Assembly: GCF_021462225.1 (NCBI RefSeq)
Contig: NC_061812.1
Coordinates: forward strand, 36,195,175 to 36,259,174
Source: Girardinichthys multiradiatus
Lineage: Eukaryota > Chordata > Actinopteri > Cyprinodontiformes > Goodeidae
Direction of reading: 5' to 3'
Length of the DNA: 64,000 bases
Positions 52,201 to 62,200 of the stretch are shown one piece after another. The notes beneath the pieces are model-generated. The model was not told where the DNA came from. It did no database searches and saw only the letters and a list, made by a program, of their open reading frames with translations. Each line of letters starts with the position of its first letter. Within the stretch, counting starts at the first letter, position 1. Made by a program: the position numbers and the translations under genes.

Positions 52201-53184
52201 GCTGCAGATCCCAGACTTGTTAATTGGGCCAAAGTGGATTTTTTTTAGCTTGTCAAGCTTCCAATACAAGAGTCACGAGTGTTACGAAATGTTAGGACTG
52301 TAATCCTAATGGGTTTTTTGTGTTGTTACTAGAAATTTTGTTGCTTTTGCTTCTCACTCCTCTCCCTGTCTTTTTTTCTTCAGGTTGTGCGTTTGTAAAA
52401 TACTCGTCTCATGCTGAAGCTCAGACAGCCATCGGTGCACTTCACGGCAGCCAGACAATGCCTGTGAGTATCCAGTAACTGTGAAAAGAAAGAGGGTGTG
52501 AGAGAAAAACAAAGAAAGAGAGTAAGTGAGAGAGTGGTGAGTCACGCAGACACATGAGTCAAATAGCGTTTAATTGCCTTCTTAAAGTTAAGTTATACTT
52601 TATTATTCCCAAGGAGGAGATTTGTCCTTTGGATGTAACCCATCCTAAATTCACTCAGAGGAGTGAGCACCAACTGTAGTTCTGAGGCCATTGCTTTGGC
52701 AAGAGACATAAAAGCTCATGTGTGTGCAGCATGGGTGTGCAAGTACAAATTCAAGCTTATGTCCCATGTCAATCGAACCACACTAACATGTCCTCCTGGG
52801 TGTATGTGTGTGTGTGGGTGGGCGTACAGGGTGCCTCGTCCAGTCTGGTGGTAAAGTTCGCTGACACGGATAAGGAGCGCACCATCCGCCGCATGCAGCA
52901 GATGGCTGGTCAGATGGGCATCTTCAACCCCATGGCCCTGCAGTTTGGAGCCTATGGAGCCTATGCTCAGGCAAGGGTCACACATATATGTACACACACA
53001 CACACATTGTATATTTTTGTATTTTGTTTTTATTTTGGTTACACTGGATTTTGTTTTGGGGTATCAGAGTAAAGGGGCTGAACGGACATGCATGTCACCC
53101 TTTTAAATATTTTGACTTGTAAAAACATTTGCAAACCATGTATCATTTTCATTTTTCTACCGAAACACAATTAATTGCACTTTT

Positions 53185-53268
<84 letters not shown>

Positions 53269-56200
53269 AAAAACTCTATATAATCCCCAAAAAATACACC
53301 GAATTTGAGGTTGTAACGTGGCAAAATGTGAAAAGGTTCAAAAGCTATGTATAGTTTTGAAAGGCAGTGTAAATATCAAATGATGTCAGAAGAGGAAATG
53401 GAGGTCATGTCAGATTTTCACTCTAGTCCTAAAACACAGAAACTTGGTTTGGGGAATAGATATTCTATAAGAATCAATATCTGGTTTCTACCTAATAGCC
53501 TCTTTTTCTTGTCTCTGTGCTGTACCTCATTTCACTTTATAGCCCTACTTCTTCCTTTTATCTGTCTTTCTCATCTCAGTGACCTCACAGGCAGCGGTAT
53601 TCCTTTTATTACTCTCTGCTCTGCTTTCTAATCCCATCTCCTCCTCCTCCTCCTCCTCCTCCTCCTCGCCTGCAGGTGCAGCAGCAGGCAGCGTTGATGG
53701 CGTCTGTAGGACAGGGGGGCTACCTTAGTCCTATGGCAGCCTTCGCAGCAGCCCAGATGCAGCACATGGCCACCATCAATGGCCTCCCTGGAGCACCGCT
53801 GACCCCCACGTCAGGTAATAGTGGTGGAGATCAAAGGTTAAAAGACCACGGGGAATAGCTACCATGGAAGCAGCATTCATAGCAGCACTGACAATATCGG
53901 CCATTTTCTGAAGCACATGAAAGTGTTCACAAGCTAAAAAGAACTTAAAATTTATTCGTAGTAATACTGAGTTTTTACTTCATCCATCCATATTCTATAC
54001 CCGCTTCTTCCGTACAGGGTCGTGGGGGAGCTAGTGCCTATCTCCAGCAGCCTACACACGAGAGGCGGGGTACACCAACATAACAACACAGAGACACACA
54101 GGACAAACCACCATGCACACACCAATTCATACCTAAGGGCAACTGAGAGAGACAAATTAACCTAACAGTCATGTTTTTGGACTATGGCCAGAGTACCCAG
54201 AGAGAACCCACGCATTCACAGGGAGGACGGGGACATTCTTGCTGCAAGGCAACAGTGCTACCAACTGTGCCACCGTGCAGCCCCAATTTTACTTAATTCT
54301 AGGAAAATAAAAAGCAAAATTAGGTAGAAGTATTAGCTGCATATTTTACTGGAAGAAAAGCAACGAATAAGACAGGGGCGCTTATTCAAAGGGAATCATA
54401 GAGACAAATAAAAGTTGATGTAATAAATAATTTTGATTTGGCTATCATAGTGAACGAGATGTGATCACATCATTACCAGACGATGTAACCCCAGGTCATC
54501 TAAAAACTATGATCTGCCTATTTCCTAGCTAGAACTGGTAAATATGTTTCTTCCTGATAAGGACTCACTTTGAAAGCTAACTAAGAAATAAAAAAGAATG
54601 CAAAGAATGGCATCTTGGGGTCACCATAACAACAACTTATTTTGTGGCTTGTTACACATCTTTATTGAAGGTGCCAACAATTGTGGAGGGAGCTGTAGTT
54701 GTAAGTGTAAATATATTGTCTCTGAAACATTTACCATCCAGTTTTGCAGTCTAACTTGATTCCTAAAAGCCCTGGTTGATCACTAGAATGGAGAAATACA
54801 GTTGCAAGAAACGGAGTCTTTCAGATTTAAACTGAGACATTTTAACAATGAATAAAATCCATCGTAATTAGTTTTGAATGCATTGACGTAAATTAATAGA
54901 ATTCCAAGTATCTAACTGTGGCTGGCTTGATGTCAACAGTTTTCACTGCTCTGCAGGATTATCTCAGCTATTCAGGTCTAATGGTTGTTGTGTAACCCTG
55001 AGGGTCATACACGGCAAAGAAATCAGCCCTGACATTTAGTGTCTTCCCCGGTCCACTGGACCAGCCCCTCTGACATTTACGAGAGTGAATAGGTGGCTGG
55101 TCAAAACAAAACTTTTTCATCGTGTCTCGTCTACGGGAGAAAAAAACCCACAATGTTTGTCAATGTTTGTGTGATTGCAGGTGGCAGCACTCCCCCGGGC
55201 ATCAGCGCCCCCACAGTGACCAGCATCCCCTCCCCAATCAGCGTCAATGGTTTTACTGGCATGCCACCACCCCAGGCAAATGGGCAGCCACCAGCAGAAG
55301 CTGTCTTCACCAACGGGATTCACCATTACCCCGGTAGGTTTGAACATCTCTGGAACATGTATTAAACACAAGAAAAAAGTCACAGAAACAGTAAAATACT
55401 TTTTTATGTTTTTAATTTTGCTCCACGACATCAAATCTTTATAGATACAAATCAATTAAAGTGTGCATGGTGCCAGTTTGCATAGAGCAAATGAATGCCC
55501 AGGGAGAATGGCGAGGAGGTGATCCTCTCTTTAACGTTCTGATGGTGTAAATATACTCTTGTGTCATGAGCTCTGGCCAGTGTTTCTGTGAGGAGATAGA
55601 AGAAGAAAACTCTGTCTGCTCTTTTCTTTACGCTCTTGTCTCCGCAGTGTTGCAGGAGGTGGTTTTTAGGGAGGACTCAGAAAAAAACAGCTTGGGCGTG
55701 GCCCCACGGAGTTGTTTTGGGGTTCAGGGTGGCTGCTTCCTCTCCTCTCTCTCTGAAGGTAGCGACCCCGCCTCCCACCACCACCACACACACACACACA
55801 CCCACCCGAACAACCACCTTCCCCCCACTCTCAACCTTGCTTGCTTCTCATTTGGGCTTTAAACGACCTGAAAGATTTGAACCCTAAATATTTGTTTTAG
55901 ATCTTATCAAATCTGTGGAGAAAACCGTTAGAGGGATTCTAAACTCTGAATGTGTCGGAAAGATTTGTTTTATGCAGAAAATATCATTGGGCTGATAAAT
56001 TTGACTGTAATTCTTGTTAGGCCTCTAAGTTGATGCTTTTATGAACTCGAAATCATCTTTTGATGAAGATTTCCCAATTTGTTTCACAAAAACAACATAA
56101 AAGTAAATGAAATGAGTTTCTAGCCTCATAACTTGTACAGTGCCTTGCAAAAGTATTGACAGGGTGTATCTGTGTGAAATCTAACCTGAGTATAAAAACA

Positions 56201-59200
56201 GCTGTTGGGTGAAGGGCTCAGAGGGTTGTTAGAGAAAATTGGTGAACAAACAACATCATGAAGATGTCAGGGTTAAAGTTGTGGAGACATTTAAAGCAGG
56301 GTTAGGTTGTAAATCAATACCCAAAGCTTTAAACAGAGCACTGTTTCACTCATGAAAATGGAGACCAAAACTGATCTTGAGTGACAGGCTGGGCAAGGAT
56401 AGTGTTAATCTGAAAAGCAACCTACAGGTAACAGGTAGCCTTGGTATCTATGGCGGAACTGTAGAGATCCACAGCTGATGTGGCAAAATTTGTTGACAGG
56501 ACAACGTTCAGACATGCACTCCAGAAATATGGCCTTTATGGGAGAGTGGCGAAAAGAAAGCCATTGCTGAAAGAAGTCGTGTTTGGAGCCATGTAGAGGA
56601 CACAGCAAACTTAAGGAAGAAGCTGCTCTGGTCAAATGAAACAAATAATAAACAGTTTGATGTTTATGCAAAATACCATGTATAGAGAATAACTGACAAA
56701 TCAGTTCACCCTGAACATACAGTCTCCTTGGCAGTGGCTGCATAATGCTGTGGGGTTGCTTTTCTTCAGCTGGGCCAAGAAAGCTAGTCAGAGTCGATTT
56801 AAGGACAGATGGAGTTAAATAGAGGGCAATCTGTTAGAGGCTGTGACAGACTTGAGTCTGGGGTGGAGGTTCCACAACTATAAACACACAGCCAGAGCAA
56901 TCATGGAATGGTCTAGATCAAACTATAGTCATGTGGCAGAATACCCAGTCTAAATTTAATTGAGAATCTGTTGCAAACCTTGAAAATGGCTGTTCAAAGA
57001 TCATCTTAATCTAATCAAACTGAGCTTGAGCAATTTTGCAAAGTGGGCAAAGGTTTGAGTCTGAGCCATACTTTTTAGATTTGTTTTTGTGCAAAATGTT
57101 GAAAATCATTTTCTTTCCATTTTGCAACTATGCAAGACTTTGTGTTGGTCTATCACATAAGATTTCAATAAAATACAAGTTTGTGGTTCTAACAAAACAA
57201 AATGTGCAAAATTTCAAGGGGCACTTCTGCAAGTCACGGTATAAAGAAATGAGAAAATATCCTTCAAATGTGAAATTCAAAGAAACTTTAAATAGTTAAT
57301 GTTTTGAATGTTTTAACAAGTAGAAAGTTACAGTGAGGGCCTTTCATGTTTTATGGGCTCGAAAGGGCAAAAATGTGATCTTGCTCTTTCACAAACTGTG
57401 ACCTGAGAGTCACCTTTGCCTACTGGCCCCGAGCAAAATAACGCATCACAAGTTGAAAAAGAAGGCTACTATATGATTTCACACTCTGTAACTTTATAGA
57501 GCTTTATTTTATCCCTCACCTCTGTTCTTTCCTTAAGGCCATTTGTGACTGTGTTTCAGTGTTGCTGTCGGTTCACAGTGTGTTCGATATTTCTTGGCTG
57601 TTTCGAGTGATATCAGGTTTATCAGTGTGTGTCTCTGTGTGTGTCCTCTCAGTGGTGGTGTACTCTGTATGCATGCGTTATATGTGGAGACGGGCAGGCA
57701 TAAACCGCGAGGAAGTATTTCGACAGCATGCTGTCTCTCTACAGGTCCTTCTCAAAATATTAGCATATTGTGATAAAGTTCATTATTTTCCATAATCTCA
57801 TGATGAAAATTTAACATTCATATATTTTAGATTTATTGCACACTAACTGAAATATTTCAGGTCTTTCATTGTCTTAATACAGATGATTGTGGCATACAGC
57901 TCATGAAAACCCGAAATTCCTATCTCACAAAATTAGCATATTTCATCCGACCAATAAAAGAAAAGCGTTTTTAATACAAAAAACATCAACCTTCAAATAA
58001 TCATGTACAGTTATGCACTCAATACTTGGTCGGGAGTCCTTTTGCAGAAATGACTGCTTCAATGCGGCGTGGCATGGAGGCAATCAGCCTGTGGCCCTGT
58101 TGAGGTCTTATGGAGGCCCAGGATGCTTCGATAGCGGCCTTTAGCTCATCCAGAGTGTTGGGTCTTGAGTCTCTCAACGTTCTCTTCACAATATCCCACA
58201 GATTCTCTATGGGGTTCAGGTCAGGAGAGTTGGCAGGCCAATTGAGCACAGTGATACCATGGTCAGTAAACCATTTACCAGTGGTTTTGGCACTGTGAGC
58301 AGGTGCCAGGTCGTGCTGAAAAATGAAATCTGCATCTCCATAAAGCTTTTCAGCAGATGGAAGCATGAAGTGCTCCAAAATCTCCTGATAGCTAGCTGCA
58401 TTGACCCTGCCCTTGATAAAACACAGTGGACCAACACCAGCAGCTGACACGGCACCCCAGACCATCACTGACTGTGGGTAATTGACACTGGACTTCTGGC
58501 ATTTTGGCATTTCCTTCTCCCTAGTCTTCCTCCAGACTCTGGCACCTTGATTTCTGAATGACATGCAGAATTTGCTTTCATCCGAAAAAAGTACTTTGGA
58601 CCACTGAGCAACAGTCCAGTGCTGCTTCTCTGTAGCCCAGGTCAGGCGCTTCTGCCGCTGTTTCTGGTTCAAAAGTGTCTTGACCTGGGGAATGCGGCAC
58701 CTGTAGCCCATTTCCTGCACACACCTGTGCACAGTGACATGTTTCTACTCCAGACTCAGTCCACTGCTTCCGCTGGTCCCCCGAGGTCTGGAATCGGCCC
58801 TTCTCCACAATCTTCCTCAGGGTCCGGTCACCTCTTCTCGTTGTGCAGCGTTTTCTGCCACACTTTTTCCTTCCCACAGACTTCCCACTGAGGTGCCTTG
58901 ATACAGCACTCTGGGAACAGCCTATTCGTTCAGAAATTTCTTTCTGTGTCTTACCCTCTTGCTTGAGGGTGTCAATAGTGGCCTTCTGGACAGCAGTCAG
59001 GTCGGCAGTCTTACCCATGATTGGGGTTTTGAGTGATGAACCAGGCTGGGAGTTTTAAAGGCCTCAGGAATCTTTTGCAGGTGTTTAGAGTTAACTCGTT
59101 GATTCAGATGATTAGGTTCATAGCTCGTTTAGAGACCCTTTTAATGATATGCTAATTTTGTGAGATAGGAATTTTGGGTTTTCATGAGCTGTATGCCAAA

Positions 59201-62200
59201 ATCATCCGTATTAAGACAAAAAAAGACCTGAAATATTTCAGTTAGTGTGCAATGAATCTAAAATATATGAATGTTAAATTTTCATCATGACATTATGGAA
59301 AATAATGAACTTTATCACAATATGCTAATATTTTGAGAAGGATCTGTATTTCGATGTACGTCGGCACCTCATAGCAACAGATGTCTTCAGTGCTGTGCAT
59401 TTAGCTTCATACAGAAAATTGTTAGTAGGATTTGCATGATAGGGAGTATTGTCATTTTGTTTCTTTTCCTGTGGTGAAAATGGAGTCATGTCTTGTTTTT
59501 TTTTTTTTTTTGCCTCTTACTCCTTCAAAGTCTTACTTGTTTTCAAGAATTATGAACTAGAGCTACTTTGCCTATTGGAGGAACATAAACTGAAAAGTTT
59601 TGGACACACTGAAAGAAAAGTAAGCTGCCTCTAACCTCCTTGTCTGTTGTCCTTCTCCTTCGCTCCCCTTGTTATATTTTTCTCCTGCCTTACTCCGTGC
59701 CCTCTCTTGCATCTACATTCTCCATCCGTCTCTCTGCCTCACCTCTTTCCCCCCCTGCACACACCTCCACCCATCATCCTCCTCTCTCTCTCCCATTCCT
59801 CCTCCCTCTCTTTTTCCCACTGAAGCAGCTCAAAGTCCCACTGCAGCCGATCCTCTCCAGCAGGCTTACACAGGAGTCCAGCAGTATGCAGGTCTGTCTG
59901 TCACTCTGACCACAGAGCTGTGTCTGTCTGCTTGTCCGCGTGCGTGGATGAATGCAAGTTTGTATCTCAGACCAAAAAAAATAGGGGGGGGGGGGGGGGG
60001 GGGGGGGGTAACAAGATGAAAAGATGGGAGAGAGCACTCCTGTGTTCAAATTAGAATTTTCATCATGTAACATTCAGTCTTTCAGTCTAACTGGATCCGT
60101 TTATTCTCTCCCAGGCTGTGTTAATGCAACACGTAGACTCCATTGTGTATGCTATCTGATCAATTGCTTGCTGTGCTCCTGCATATATCACATTGTTTGT
60201 ATGTATTCAAGTGTGCGCTGTAGTCATGACTGCTATCTGATCCGCGGCGTGTGTGTGTCTGTGTGTGGGTCTCAGCAGCCTACCCCGCCGCATACGGTCA
60301 GATCAGCCAAGCCTTCCCCCACCCTCCACCCATCATTCCACAGCAGCAACGAGAAGGTAACACACACACAGTAGATTTAATTTTGTTTTGCTCTTCTTTT
60401 GAATTTCCAGGCTGGTTTTATTGCATTTTTCTTCATTTTTGAATGATTCAAGCAGCAGTAGTATTTTAGTTTGGATCAACAAGGAGAGTCTAAAAGCCAC
60501 AGTTTCGTTTTTCAAAATTTATGGCAAATAATTAAAAAATTTGAAAGGTCTTTAAAATTTCAATTTAAAACAAAGTAAAAGGATGAAAAAAAGAGTACCT
60601 CAAACATTGCTGTAAACCTGCTTATTTAAACCTAATGACCCCAAGGAGGAGCAGGATCATGTCTGGGACCTTACTGCCCTCTTGTGGAAATAATAAAAAC
60701 CACTCCAATTCACCATCACAGATTCTGCCTTTTTTAAGCCTTTAGTAAATTGATAAATGAAAACTAAAATATAAAGATACAGTAGATGACTGTTCTATTT
60801 GTGGCCTTTAAAAGTGTTTGAAATTACCATCAACTGATCACAGCACACAGAGATGAACTAATTATGTATTAGAATATAAGGAAAGACAGCTGCTTTACTA
60901 AATTTCAGTAAAAATGTTTTGATAATCTCACAGAAAACAGGCTGGATATTTTGTTTTTTTTTATTTATTTTTACATAAAGAATGTCTGGTGTAAAACAAA
61001 CAGTGAATGAATGGGGAAGCACCTTACACCCAATGTTACTTATAGTGAAGAATCTGTGATCCTGTTTCTCTCTCGAGATATTAGTTAGTGTTATTATGAA
61101 CTCTTGAAAGACCAGGAAGTTTAAAGGAAAAATCAACTAAATGTTTCGTCCAGACAAAAAATTAGGCAGCTTTATATGTCTGTCATACTCCCCAGACCTG
61201 AAAACTAAAGATAGCGTGAGGGCTGAGCTGAAGAGAAAAGAGCATAGGAGAGGACCCAAGACTCTGAATTATTTCACCTAGTGATTAAATGTTCATATAT
61301 AAAGTAATTGTGTATTCTTATTGTTTCGACTGGATCTTCTCCTGTCATGGTCCCTCTTTTAACTTTACGCTTTTCTCACACTCTGTCCCTCCTTCTCAAT
61401 TCTCCTAACCCACCCTTCAACCGTCTCTCCTCTTTTTTTGGTGTCCCCCGCTCACTGTTTCCATGCAGGACCAGAGGGTTGCAACCTGTTCATCTACCAC
61501 CTCCCTCAAGAGTTTGGGGATGGAGAGCTGATGCAGATGTTCCTGCCTTTCGGTAATGTCATCTCCTCCAAAGTGTTTGTGGATCGGGCGACAAACCAAA
61601 GTAAATGCTTTGGTGGGTAAAAATGAACAGAATCAAAAGATATATTGGTTACTGTTTACTGATTATTCTTTTTACTAAATGTGTGTCAACCTTTTCTTTC
61701 TTTCCATTTAGAATGAATACAAAACAGAACACTTTGCTGTAGTTGTGCAGAAAAGCATGTATTAAAAATATATATTTTATGTTTATTCTTACTGATGCTT
61801 AATTTTAAAGCTCACATGTTTTATATCTGTATTTAGATGTCTTTTTATGTGTTCTTTGTGACATCCAATACAAACGTGTGAGCTTCATCTCTACTGGGAA
61901 CATTCAAAGATACACAATTATTGTCTCACTTAATCACTGACAGTGTTGGCAAGTTTTAAATGAATGGTGGAGAATGTTTGATGCAACCCATTAGCAAATC
62001 AGCTTTTATTCATTAATATTACGCAACATGAATGTGCTAAGATGAGAGCTATGAAGCTTTCGTGTTTGATTGAAAGATAATGTTAAGCTATTGTTGTTGC
62101 CATTGTGTTATGTTGCATTGCCTTGCAAAAGTATTCAAACTCCTTGAACTTTTTCACATTTTGTTATGTTATAATCAGGAAGTTCTATGTATTTGTCTGG

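Noticed and set aside
52971..52976. Use of the GT donor after 52976 instead of the GC donor
   Set aside because: Poor match after GT and a likely homologous boundary at AYAQ; kept as an alternative needing transcript evidence.
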